Positions 1-6,720 of a stretch of 12,642 nt of DNA are shown in pieces. The translations under genes were made by a program, and so were the position numbers. The DNA comes from an uncultured Clostridia bacterium (lineage in GTDB: Bacteria; Bacillota; Clostridia; TANB77; CAG-508): contig CAKPFO010000044.1 in assembly GCA_934153805.1 (NCBI GenBank), forward strand, positions 1 through 12,642, in the 5' to 3' direction. The notes beneath the pieces were generated by a model that was not told the DNA's origin, made no database searches, and saw nothing but the letters and a program-made list of their open reading frames with translations. Each line of letters opens with the position of its first letter. Position 1 is the stretch's first letter.

Positions 1-126
1 TGGAAATTAGAAAATCAAAATTTAGTTGATTGTCCACATTGCCATGAAAAAGTATTACAACATAGAGTATGTCCAAATTGTGGATACTATGATGGAAAAG
101 AAGTAGTTGCAAAATCAGCAGAATAA
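1..126 (+). CDS. rpmF: 50S ribosomal protein L32, C-terminal part
   Basis: This is the last 41 codons of a gene whose start lies before the window. L32 is a small zinc-ribbon protein of the large ribosomal subunit. The visible part carries the typical C-x2-C-x9-C-x2-C arrangement (CPHC and CPNC, residues 11-14 and 24-27 of the fragment), followed by GYYDG, which matches the HRVCxxCGYY core of bacterial L32. L32 is usually about 55-65 residues long, so only some 15-20 residues are missing. It ends in TAA and is followed directly by a strong terminator, so it is the last gene of its transcript. Identification rests on the zinc ribbon and its context and is quite secure. Confidence 0.93.
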   Translation, partial: WKLENQNLVDCPHCHEKVLQHRVCPNCGYYDGKEVVAKSAE

Positions 127-135
127 AAACAAAAA

Positions 136-168
136 GTAGCATAGCCAATAAGCTATGTTATTTTTTTT
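136..168 (+). terminator. intrinsic terminator of rpmF
   Basis: An inverted repeat AGCATAGC / GCTATGTT (138-145 and 152-159, one G-T wobble) with a six-base loop is followed at once by a run of eight T. It lies ten bases after the rpmF stop. Confidence 0.88.
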
Positions 169-191
169 ATGTAACAAAATTTTAAAATCAC

Positions 192-220
192 TTGTAAAAT
201 AATAATAGGTATGATATATA
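192..220 (+). promoter_or_regulatory. sigma-A-type promoter with TRTGn extension for the DUF898-like gene
   Basis: TTGTAA at 192-197, a 17-base spacer and TATATA at 215-220, with TATGA directly before the -10 box (TRTGn extended -10 element). The same arrangement occurs at 1369-1397 and 5443-5471. The predicted start point is near 227, giving a leader of about 18 bases that contains the ribosome site. Confidence 0.55.
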
Positions 221-244
221 TAAAGAAAAAAGGGGGATTTTTAA

Positions 245-1186
245 ATGGAGGAGCAAAAGAACGACTCAACTGTAAATATGGCACAATATGATGAAGTACA
301 AACAGCTAAAAAGGTAGAAAGAACAGATTCGTATTTTGACGGTAAAGTACTAGAATTATTAGGCTACAGAATTTTGGCATTTATAATAACTGTAGCAACA
401 TTTGGAATTGCTCATGCTTGGGCAGAAAAATTGCTAATTGCCTATACAGTGGAACACACAGTATACAATGGAAAAAGACTTAAATTTGAGGGGACAGGAG
501 CATCATTATTTGTACAAAAATTCAAATGGATTTTCTTTACTATTATTACTTTAGGAATTTATGGATTTTGGGTTCCAATAAAAAAAGAACAATGGATAGT
601 TTCAAATATTCATTTTGAAAAAGAGGAATTTGTTAAAGGAGATAGTTATTTTGACGGTGGAGTATTAGGAATAATTGGAGTAAACTTATTCTCTAACATA
701 TTAACATTTATCTCATTTGGATTATTATTTCCATTTGTAATTTGCTACAAACAAAGATGGTTTACAAAACATACTATTATAAACCGCAAAAAAATAGTGT
801 TTACAGGAAAATCTTTAAGTTTAATAGGAAATTACCTATTATGGTGGTTTTTATGTATTATTACATTTGGAATTTTTGGACTATGGTTACCTATTAAAAT
901 AGAAAACTGGAAAGCTAAAAATACACACATAAAACTAAAAGATGAGGCTGAACCAAAAACATCAATGGCTCCAGCTATATTGGGGATAATATTAGCAATT
1001 ATGTTAATTGTAGGAGTTGTAACTTTCACATACAAAAATGTAGACTTTGATAAGATTATGGATGATGGAATTGAGTTTGAAGAAATATTTAATAAAGAGA
1101 ATAAAAGACCATCAAAAGGAAATGGACAAATTGCAACAATAAGTACACCAAACAGTAATACTAACTCAAATACAAACAATAATTAA
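245..1186 (+). CDS. DUF898 (YjgN-like) family membrane protein, possibly C-terminally shortened
   Basis: A 313-residue membrane protein of unknown function. The segment F-x-G-x(n)-hydrophobic-TxxTxGIxxxWxxxKxxxW-xxHT recurs four times, at about residues 29-73, 81-123, 134-178 and 186-228. Each unit has one hydrophobic stretch followed by a Trp/Lys-rich motif such as FWVPIKKEQW or LWLPIKIENW. This pattern recalls the DUF898/YjgN membrane family; I infer the match from the motif, and the family has no settled function. A further membrane helix spans about 243-261, followed by an Asn/Ser/Thr-rich tail. AGGGGG eight bases before the ATG supports the start. The TAA stop falls inside the low-complexity tail and the frame continues beyond it (see 1187-1312), so the true product may be about 41 residues longer. 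It has its own promoter and terminator. Confidence 0.7.
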   Translation: MEEQKNDSTVNMAQYDEVQTAKKVERTDSYFDGKVLELLGYRILAFIITVATFGIAHAWAEKLLIAYTVEHTVYNGKRLKFEGTGASLFVQKFKWIFFTIITLGIYGFWVPIKKEQWIVSNIHFEKEEFVKGDSYFDGGVLGIIGVNLFSNILTFISFGLLFPFVICYKQRWFTKHTIINRKKIVFTGKSLSLIGNYLLWWFLCIITFGIFGLWLPIKIENWKAKNTHIKLKDEAEPKTSMAPAILGIILAIMLIVGVVTFTYKNVDFDKIMDDGIEFEEIFNKENKRPSKGNGQIATISTPNSNTNSNTNNN

Positions 1187-1312
1187 AATTCCAATACTAA
1201 CACAGTAACATATACAACTAAAGATTTTAAAAGATATACAACAGTAACATTAATTGATTATGTTGCAACTGAAGGATTAAAAGATGGCAGTGTTAAAAAC
1301 ATTAAATATTAA
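1187..1312 (+). other. in-frame continuation of the DUF898-like gene after TAA
   Basis: Directly after the TAA at 1184-1186 the same frame stays open for 41 codons to a second TAA at 1310-1312. The first six residues (NSNTNT) continue the Asn/Ser/Thr-rich linker upstream of the stop, and the rest (for example TTKDFKRYTTV and EGLKDGSVKN) looks like ordinary protein rather than random AT-rich sequence. The likely terminator of this gene stands at 1357-1387, much closer to the second stop than to the first. I infer that the original gene ended at 1312 and that TAA arose as a point change, or that some readthrough occurs. There is no ribosome site of its own. Confidence 0.5.
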
Positions 1313-1356
1313 AGCAACATCAATAAAAAGTATAATAAAAGGGAATAGAGGTAAAC

Positions 1357-1387
1357 AAAAGCAGATAATTGAAAATTATCTGCTTTT
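1357..1387 (+). terminator. terminator hairpin after the DUF898-like gene, overlapping a promoter
   Basis: A perfect 14-base inverted repeat, AAAAGCAGATAATT (1357-1370) and its complement (1374-1387), with a three-base GAA loop. The right arm ends in TTTT, giving a terminator-like U tract. The -35 box of the next promoter sits in the loop region. Confidence 0.75.
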
Positions 1388-1397
1388 ATGATATAAA
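1369..1397 (+). promoter_or_regulatory. strong sigma-A-type promoter for the small ORF at 1423
   Basis: TTGAAA at 1369-1374 (5 of 6), a 17-base spacer and TATAAA at 1392-1397 (5 of 6), preceded by TATGA (TRTGn). The -35 box lies inside the terminator hairpin 1357-1387. The predicted start point is near 1404, leaving a leader of about 19 bases. Confidence 0.65.
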
Positions 1398-1422
1398 ATA
1401 GACGATAAAGAGAGGTAGGTAT

Positions 1423-1716
1423 ATGTATACATTAATTACAGGAACTACAAATAGAAATTATATAGATGTTGAGTGGCAAAAACAAAAAAATCTTGCAATG
1501 GTAAATATGATGGCTGTTATGCAATTATCATATATGTTTAAAAAGATGAAAGTAGATACTGCTAAAGAAGTTGCTGAAAAAAGTTATAAAGCGATGATGA
1601 AAAACATTTTCAAAAATAATTTTTTTTTCGACTTTTTATTTATAAAAACTTACACAAAAAAATTTTTTGTGCTATACTTAATAAGTTCGCTAAAAATAAA
1701 AAGGAGGAAATTATGA
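1423..1716 (+). CDS. small protein of unknown function
   Basis: A 97-codon ORF that I do not recognise. In its favour are a good promoter (1369-1397) and AAAGAGAGG seven bases before the ATG. The first 63 or so residues look like a real soluble protein: Met-rich (MVNMMAVMQLSYMFKKMK) and then a charged helical part (DTAKEVAEKSYKAMMKN). After a run of nine T at 1620-1628 the composition changes to Phe/Lys-rich, and the frame runs through what looks like the promoter and ribosome site of the next gene, ending in TGA that overlaps the next ATG as ATGA. So either the last 30 residues are an accidental extension, for example after a slip in the T run, or it is a short gene with a hydrophobic tail coupled to the MATE gene. 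One base fewer in the T run would end the protein within about nine codons. Confidence 0.45.
   Translation: MYTLITGTTNRNYIDVEWQKQKNLAMVNMMAVMQLSYMFKKMKVDTAKEVAEKSYKAMMKNIFKNNFFFDFLFIKTYTKKFFVLYLISSLKIKRRKL
1649..1678 (+). promoter_or_regulatory. promoter of the MATE/nitroreductase/flavodoxin operon
   Basis: TATACT at 1673-1678, preceded by TGTGC (TRTGn extension), with CTTACA at 1649-1654 eighteen bases upstream as a weak -35. It lies inside the 3' part of the 1423 ORF. The spacer holds a symmetrical CAC-A7-T6-GTG stretch (1653-1671), which may bend the DNA. Confidence 0.5.
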
Positions 1717-3680
1717 AAGAACTAGACTTAGGAAAAGAAAAAATCAGTAAACTTTTATTAGCTTTTGCAGTACCTTGTGTAATAAGTATGCTAATAAATT
1801 CAGTTTACAACATTGTTGATCAAATATTTATTGGAAAGGGTGTAGGAACACTAGGAAATGCAGCAACTAACGTTATATTTCCATTAGTAATAATTTTTAG
1901 TGCTTTAGCAGGTTTGATAGGTAATGGCGCAGCTGCTAATTTATCATTAAAATTAGGAGAAAATGATAAGAAATCAGCTGCCAAAAGTGTAGGACAAGCA
2001 ATAAGCATGTCAGTAATTATATCTGTATTAGTAAGCATAATTGCTTATGTATTTTTACCTCAATTGGTATACATATTTGGATGTACAGATAGTGTATATA
2101 ATTATGCTGTTGATTATGGAAAAATAATTATATTAGGTGCTCCATTTATGCTAATATATTCAGCACTTTCAAATATCATAAGGGCTGATGGTTCGCCCAA
2201 ATATTCAATGGTAATGCTAGTAATAGGAGCAGTTATCAATATAATATTAGATCCAGTATTTATCTTTGGATTTGATATGGGTGTAAAGGGTGGAGCAATT
2301 GCTACAGTTATTGGACAAGCTGTATCATTTTTAATAGCTATTTTGTACATTGGAAAAATAAAATCTGTAAAATTAACTAAAAATGATTTTAAGTTAGATA
2401 AAAATGTATATAGAATATTATCATTAGGATTATCATCATTTATAACACAAGCAACTATTTTAATATTATTTGTATTTATGAACAATATAATGACTAAATT
2501 AGGAGCAAATACTAAATTTGGTGCAGATATTCCATTATCTGTATATGGAGTAATATCAAAAATAAATAGTTTATATATTTCAACAGTTTTAGGAATATCA
2601 ATAGGAGCACAACCTATTATAGGATTTAACTATGGTGCTGGAAACGAGCTAAGAGTAAAAGAAACAATTAAAAAAGTATTGATAGTAAACTTTATTATAG
2701 GAATTATATTTAATATAATTTTTGTATTGTTCCCTAAACAAATAGCAGGTATATTTATATCAAGTAGTGATGAATCATATAGTTTGTTTATGGAATTTGC
2801 TACACTTATGTGCCATAGCTTTTTACTTGTAATGGCACTAAATGCTTTAGAAATGACAACAAGTATTGTAATCCAATCAGTAGGACATGTTTGGAAAGCA
2901 ACTGCTGTAAGTTTTATAAGACAAATAATATTATTAATACCAATATCTTTAATACTAGCTTTTGTATTTAATAAAGGAATATATGGAGTTTTATATGCAG
3001 GATGTATAGCAGACGCTTTGTGCTTTGTAACAACTATATTTATACTTAAATCAGAATACAAAAAACTTGGAGTAAAAAATGAGAATATTGAAGAAGATAA
3101 AAAGCAGACTACATCATACAACGGCAAACACATTGTTATTACAATATCTAGAGAATATGGCTCAGGAGGTAGATTTGTTGGAAAACTAATTTCTGAAAAA
3201 TTGGGTGTTCCATTCTATGACAAAGAACTAATATCACTATCTGCAAAAGAATCAGGACTCTCTGAACAATATATTGAAAAAATAGACCAAAAGAAAAAAT
3301 CAGCTACATATATAAATAATAATGATGATAGATTATTTATTGCTGAAAAAGATGTAATAAACAATTTAGCCAAAACATCATGTGTTATAGTAGGAAGATG
3401 TGCAGATTACATATTAAAAGATAATGATGACACTATAAAAGTATTTTTATATAGTGATTCAAAATCAAAAGAGAAGAGAGCTATTAAGTATTATGGTTTA
3501 GATGAAAAAAATGCACTAAAAGAAGTTGAAAAAATAAACAAGGAGAGAGCAAAACATTACAAATTCTATACTGACAGAAATTGGAAAGATTTTAATAATT
3601 ATGATTTTGCATTTAATGTTGATAAATGCGGTGTAGAAAAAACAGCAGATAATATTATAGAAATAATCAAATCTATTTAA
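1713..3680 (+). CDS. MATE efflux transporter fused to a cytidylate-kinase-like domain
   Basis: A 655-residue two-part protein. Residues 1 to about 445 are a MATE (NorM/DinF-type) transporter, which exports organic cations or drugs in exchange for Na+ or H+. The family signs are the N-terminal PxxISMLINSVYNIVDQIFIG, GNGAAANLSLKLGE, RADGSPKYSM (R157) and, opening the second half, GAQPIIGFNYGAG. A charged linker (about 446-470) leads to a Cytidylate_kin2-type P-loop domain, about 471-655. It has ISREYGSGGR (glycines from 483), the FYDKELI segment, and CVIVGRCADYIL (from 557) as in that family. The usual MATE length is about 450, so the extra 200 residues are a true second domain; its substrate is unknown. 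AAGGAGG stands five bases before the ATG. It is the first gene of an operon with the nitroreductase and flavodoxin genes. The fold calls are firm; why they are joined is not known to me. Confidence 0.9.
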   Translation: MKELDLGKEKISKLLLAFAVPCVISMLINSVYNIVDQIFIGKGVGTLGNAATNVIFPLVIIFSALAGLIGNGAAANLSLKLGENDKKSAAKSVGQAISMSVIISVLVSIIAYVFLPQLVYIFGCTDSVYNYAVDYGKIIILGAPFMLIYSALSNIIRADGSPKYSMVMLVIGAVINIILDPVFIFGFDMGVKGGAIATVIGQAVSFLIAILYIGKIKSVKLTKNDFKLDKNVYRILSLGLSSFITQATILILFVFMNNIMTKLGANTKFGADIPLSVYGVISKINSLYISTVLGISIGAQPIIGFNYGAGNELRVKETIKKVLIVNFIIGIIFNIIFVLFPKQIAGIFISSSDESYSLFMEFATLMCHSFLLVMALNALEMTTSIVIQSVGHVWKATAVSFIRQIILLIPISLILAFVFNKGIYGVLYAGCIADALCFVTTIFILKSEYKKLGVKNENIEEDKKQTTSYNGKHIVITISREYGSGGRFVGKLISEKLGVPFYDKELISLSAKESGLSEQYIEKIDQKKKSATYINNNDDRLFIAEKDVINNLAKTSCVIVGRCADYILKDNDDTIKVFLYSDSKSKEKRAIKYYGLDEKNALKEVEKINKERAKHYKFYTDRNWKDFNNYDFAFNVDKCGVEKTADNIIEIIKSI

Positions 3681-3709
3681 GTGTAAGAATTTTTTGAAGG
3701 AGAATATAT

Positions 3710-4468
3710 ATGGATGAATTGTTATATCAAATGATATATAAAAGAAAGTCATTCCATTTATTTAGAAGTACAGGAAATGAAAAAATAACAGAAGAGGAAT
3801 TAGAAGATATAAAACAAAAATATAAAGATTTTATACCTTTGGTAGACAACATAAAAACTGACATAAAGGTAATACCTGCAAATTTAGCAAACTGCAACAG
3901 AGGAGAAGAATATTGTATTTATCTATATAGTGAAGTGAAAGAGAATTATCTTCAGAATATAGGGTACATAGGAGAACAACTTGACTTATATTTAGCTTCT
4001 AGAAATATAGGTGCATTATGGTTTGGAATAGGAAAAGCACAAGAAACTTACTATAATAATTTGCAATTTGTCATAATGATAGCAATTAGGAAAGTACCAA
4101 AAGATAAGTTTAGACAAGATATGTTTAAGAGTAAGAGAAAGGCTATAGAAGAAATTTGGAAAAGTACAAATTATCAAGAAATTGCAGAGATAGTTAGGTT
4201 TGCTCCGAGCAGTTGTAACACACAGCCATGGATAGTTAAAGAAAATGGCAAACAATTGGAAGTATATAGATACAAGAAACCAGGAAAAAGAGGAATTATG
4301 CCAGTAAATAAAGTTATATATTATAATAGAATTGATATTGGAATATTCATGCTATTTCTTGATATAACATTAAAACATAATAACATTAGTTACAAAAAGG
4401 AAATATTAAATGATTGCCAAGAAAACAATGATGCAGAAGAAACATTAGTAGCAGTTTATAAGTTGTAA
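3710..4468 (+). CDS. nitroreductase family protein (TM1586 type)
   Basis: A 252-residue flavoprotein of the putative TM1586 nitroreductase family, expected to bind FMN and reduce substrates with NAD(P)H in the cytoplasm. It is a fused pair of half-domains: the N-terminal half has the KRKSF start motif and YIGEQLDLYLASRNIGALWFG (about 90-110), and the second half has RFAPSSCNTQPW (163-174), the typical flavin-contact segment, followed by the short strand EVYRYKK and the DIGIFMLFLDITLKHN helix. The usual RSxRxF at the N-terminus is SFHLF here, so one phosphate-binding Arg may be lost. GAAGGAG lies seven bases before the ATG. It starts 29 bases after the MATE gene with no visible promoter or terminator between, so it is most likely co-transcribed. 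The physiological substrate cannot be read from sequence. Confidence 0.85.
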   Translation: MDELLYQMIYKRKSFHLFRSTGNEKITEEELEDIKQKYKDFIPLVDNIKTDIKVIPANLANCNRGEEYCIYLYSEVKENYLQNIGYIGEQLDLYLASRNIGALWFGIGKAQETYYNNLQFVIMIAIRKVPKDKFRQDMFKSKRKAIEEIWKSTNYQEIAEIVRFAPSSCNTQPWIVKENGKQLEVYRYKKPGKRGIMPVNKVIYYNRIDIGIFMLFLDITLKHNNISYKKEILNDCQENNDAEETLVAVYKL

Positions 4469-4485
4469 AACATGGAGGCGTAAAA

Positions 4486-5397
4486 ATGAGGTATAAGAGA
4501 ATAAAAAAGGTTTTAATATTTTGGTGCCTATTTATAGGATTAGGAGCAGTTTGGGGAAGCGCATGTATGTTAATTGATCCTACAGGAAAATTACTTCAAA
4601 TGGATGCAATGCTACCATACTTTCAGGTCTTACCTTTTAGTGATGTACTATTTCAAGATTATACATTTTCAGGGATAGCTTTACTAATTGTTAATGGAAT
4701 ATCAAACTTAATAGCAGCCTATTTGCTTATTAGAAATAAAAAAATGGGAATTATATTAGGAACTATATTTGGATTTACCTTAATGCTTTGGATTATAATT
4801 CAGTTCATTATTTTTCCAATGAATATAATGTCAACTAGCTACTTTATATTTGGCTTGATGCAATTGATAGCAGGATATATTACATATGTATTTTATACAC
4901 AAGAAAATTTTAAATTAAAATTGAATGACTATAAGAATGTGGGAAAAAATAAAGAAACAGTTGTAGTTTACTTTTCAAGAATGGGGTATACTAAAAAAAT
5001 AGCATATGAAGAAGCGGATAAATTAGGAGCGGAAATAATAGAATTAAAAGCAAAAGAAAAAACAGAAAATACGTCAGGGTTCTGGTGGTGTGGAAGATAT
5101 GGAATGCATAAATGGGGTATGCCAATAGAAGATGTAAATATAGATTTAAAATCATATAATAAAGTTATAATAGTATCTCCTATCTGGGTGTTTAATATTT
5201 CTGCACCAATTAGAGAATTTTGCTATAAATATTCAAAAGACATAAATAATGTTGAATACATAATAACTCATTTTATGAATACAAATTTTGAAAATGCAGC
5301 AGATGAACTTGACAAAATATTAAATAAGAAAAGGAAAAAATTTACATCGGTTTGTATTAGATTTGGAAAAGTAAAAAAGTATAAGATATTACAGTAA
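4486..5397 (+). CDS. four-helix membrane protein with C-terminal flavodoxin domain
   Basis: A 303-residue fusion. Residues 1-137 contain four predicted membrane helices (about 8-29, 60-82, 87-110 and 117-137). Residues 157-303 look like a flavodoxin domain: beta strand ETVVVYF, then SRMGYTKKIA (164-173) in the place of the FMN phosphate loop, then EIIELKAKEK, a WWCGRYGMHKW insert in the usual position of the first flavin-stacking loop, and VIIVSPIWVFNISAPIREF in the second. The loop reads SxMGxT rather than the common TxTGxT, so FMN binding is likely but not certain. TGGAGG lies seven bases before the ATG and only 17 bases separate it from the nitroreductase gene. The protein would place a one- or two-electron carrier at the membrane, a possible partner of the preceding nitroreductase (inference). 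Confidence 0.8.
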   Translation: MRYKRIKKVLIFWCLFIGLGAVWGSACMLIDPTGKLLQMDAMLPYFQVLPFSDVLFQDYTFSGIALLIVNGISNLIAAYLLIRNKKMGIILGTIFGFTLMLWIIIQFIIFPMNIMSTSYFIFGLMQLIAGYITYVFYTQENFKLKLNDYKNVGKNKETVVVYFSRMGYTKKIAYEEADKLGAEIIELKAKEKTENTSGFWWCGRYGMHKWGMPIEDVNIDLKSYNKVIIVSPIWVFNISAPIREFCYKYSKDINNVEYIITHFMNTNFENAADELDKILNKKRKKFTSVCIRFGKVKKYKILQ

Positions 5398-5435
5398 TAA
5401 AGGTATTATAAAAAATACCTTTATTATTTTTTTTT
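5396..5435 (+). terminator. terminator of the MATE/nitroreductase/flavodoxin operon
   Basis: A perfect 12-base inverted repeat AATAAAGGTATT / AATACCTTTATT (5396-5407 and 5414-5425), six-base loop, then nine T. The left arm begins in the stop codon of the flavodoxin gene. Confidence 0.9.
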
Positions 5436-5442
5436 ATATTTC

Positions 5443-5471
5443 TTGCAAATTACAATATGTTATGATATGCT
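5443..5471 (+). promoter_or_regulatory. sigma-A-type promoter of the SPFH/zinc-ribbon operon
   Basis: TTGCAA at 5443-5448, a 17-base spacer and TATGCT at 5466-5471, preceded by TATGA (TRTGn). The order and spacing equal those at 192-220. The leader to the ATG at 5551 is about 70 bases, very A-rich, and I see no folded regulator in it. Confidence 0.5.
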
Positions 5472-5550
5472 TATAAAAAAATAAATTAGTACTCATAAAA
5501 ACAAAAAACATAAATAATAATTTAAGTAAAAAGAAAGAGAGGAATTTATT

Positions 5551-6717
5551 ATGGGATTTATTAAAGCATTTACAGGAGCATTAGGAGGAACATTTGCAGA
5601 TCAATGGAAGGACTTTATAGTACCAAGAAGCAATGTACCAGCAACAGCTGCAATTTTTGGAGCAGAAAGAAAAGGAACAGATAATGGAAGAGGAGAAAAC
5701 ACAAAAGGCTCAGAAAACATAATAACAAATGGAAGCAAAATAGTAGTTCCAGAAGGAACAGCATTAATTACAATGCAAGATGGAGCAATAACTGGCTGTA
5801 TAACAGAACCAGGAGGATTTATATATTCTTCAGATGACCAAAATTCACAATCATTTTTAGCAGGAAATGGAATTATTTCATCAACATTAAAAACATCATG
5901 GGAAAGATTTAAATTTGGTGGAATACCTGGTGGAGAACAAATGGTTATATATGTAAACCTAAAAGAAATACCAGGAAATAAATTTGGAACACAATCAGAA
6001 ATTTATTGGGATGATGCATTTTTAGGAACACAAGTTGGAGCAATTACAAGAGGAACATATACAATGAAAATTGTAGATCCAATACTATTTGTAAAAAACT
6101 TTGTACCAATGGAATATTTAAGACCAGGAGCAGAAATATTTGATTTTGCAGATATGGATAATGCAGCAGGTGAACAACTATTTAATGAAGTAGTAGGAAG
6201 TTTATCAGCAGCGTTTTCAAATTATACAAATGATCCAAGCAAAGGAAATCGTATAGCAAAAATACAAGGAGATCAAATAGGATTTGCTCAAAGCCTATCA
6301 CAAGCAGTAGAAGATGCTTATACATGGAAAACAGGAAGAGGACTAGAAATAGTAAAAGTTGCTATAACAGCTATTGAATATGATGAAGATACTAAAAAAT
6401 TACTTAGTGATGTTAAAAAAGCTGATGCATTATCTGGAGCAAGAGGAAATTCATTTATGCAACAATCTGTAGCAAGAGGATTCCAAGCAGCAGGAGAAAA
6501 GGCTGGGGGTTCAGGAATGGCATTTATGGGAATGGGAATAAATGCAGCAGGTGGAACAATGGGAGCTTTTCAACAACCAGTTAATCAACCACAACAACCA
6601 GCTGCACCACAAGAAGACCCTTATGAAAAACTAGCTAAATTAAAAAAATTAGCAGATGATGGAGTAATTTCTCAAGAAGAATTTGCCGAAGCAAAGAAAA
6701 AAATCTTGGGGGTTTAA
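5551..6717 (+). CDS. SPFH domain protein with C-terminal SHOCT motif (YdjI-like)
   Basis: A 388-residue cytoplasmic or membrane-peripheral protein. The N-terminal MGFIKAFTGALGGTFADQWKDFIVP and the following SKIVVPEGTALITMQDG and FGGIPGGEQMVIYVNLKEIPGNKFGT are typical of the YdjI branch of SPFH (flotillin/stomatin-like) proteins. About 310-355 is a Gly/Ala/Met- then Gln/Pro-rich hinge. Residues 356-388 (DPYEKLAKLKKLADDGVIS and so on) are a SHOCT motif, a short helical module often found at protein C-termini. In Bacillus subtilis YdjI works with YdjG and YdjH to hold PspA at the stressed membrane. A similar zinc-ribbon membrane protein follows here within three bases. AAAGAGAGG lies eight bases before the ATG. 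Family assignment is firm; the stress role is inferred from B. subtilis, and PspA and YdjH are not in the window. Confidence 0.85.
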   Translation: MGFIKAFTGALGGTFADQWKDFIVPRSNVPATAAIFGAERKGTDNGRGENTKGSENIITNGSKIVVPEGTALITMQDGAITGCITEPGGFIYSSDDQNSQSFLAGNGIISSTLKTSWERFKFGGIPGGEQMVIYVNLKEIPGNKFGTQSEIYWDDAFLGTQVGAITRGTYTMKIVDPILFVKNFVPMEYLRPGAEIFDFADMDNAAGEQLFNEVVGSLSAAFSNYTNDPSKGNRIAKIQGDQIGFAQSLSQAVEDAYTWKTGRGLEIVKVAITAIEYDEDTKKLLSDVKKADALSGARGNSFMQQSVARGFQAAGEKAGGSGMAFMGMGINAAGGTMGAFQQPVNQPQQPAAPQEDPYEKLAKLKKLADDGVISQEEFAEAKKKILGV

Positions 6718-6720
6718 TAT

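Noticed and set aside
170..195. Second ECF promoter starting TGTAAC at 170-175
   Set aside because: Sixteen bases downstream the sequence is TTGT, not CGTC or CGTA, and a sigma-A-type promoter explains the gene.
1653..1671. CAC-A7-T6-GTG as a terminator of the small ORF
   Set aside because: There is no loop and almost no GC; it is better read as the spacer of the MATE promoter.
2114..3133. Long minus-strand open frames across the MATE gene (also at 832-1179, 6714-7037 and 8909-9221)
   Set aside because: They lie opposite strongly supported genes, have no ribosome sites, no family resemblance and unusual composition; they are mirror images of the + strand codons.
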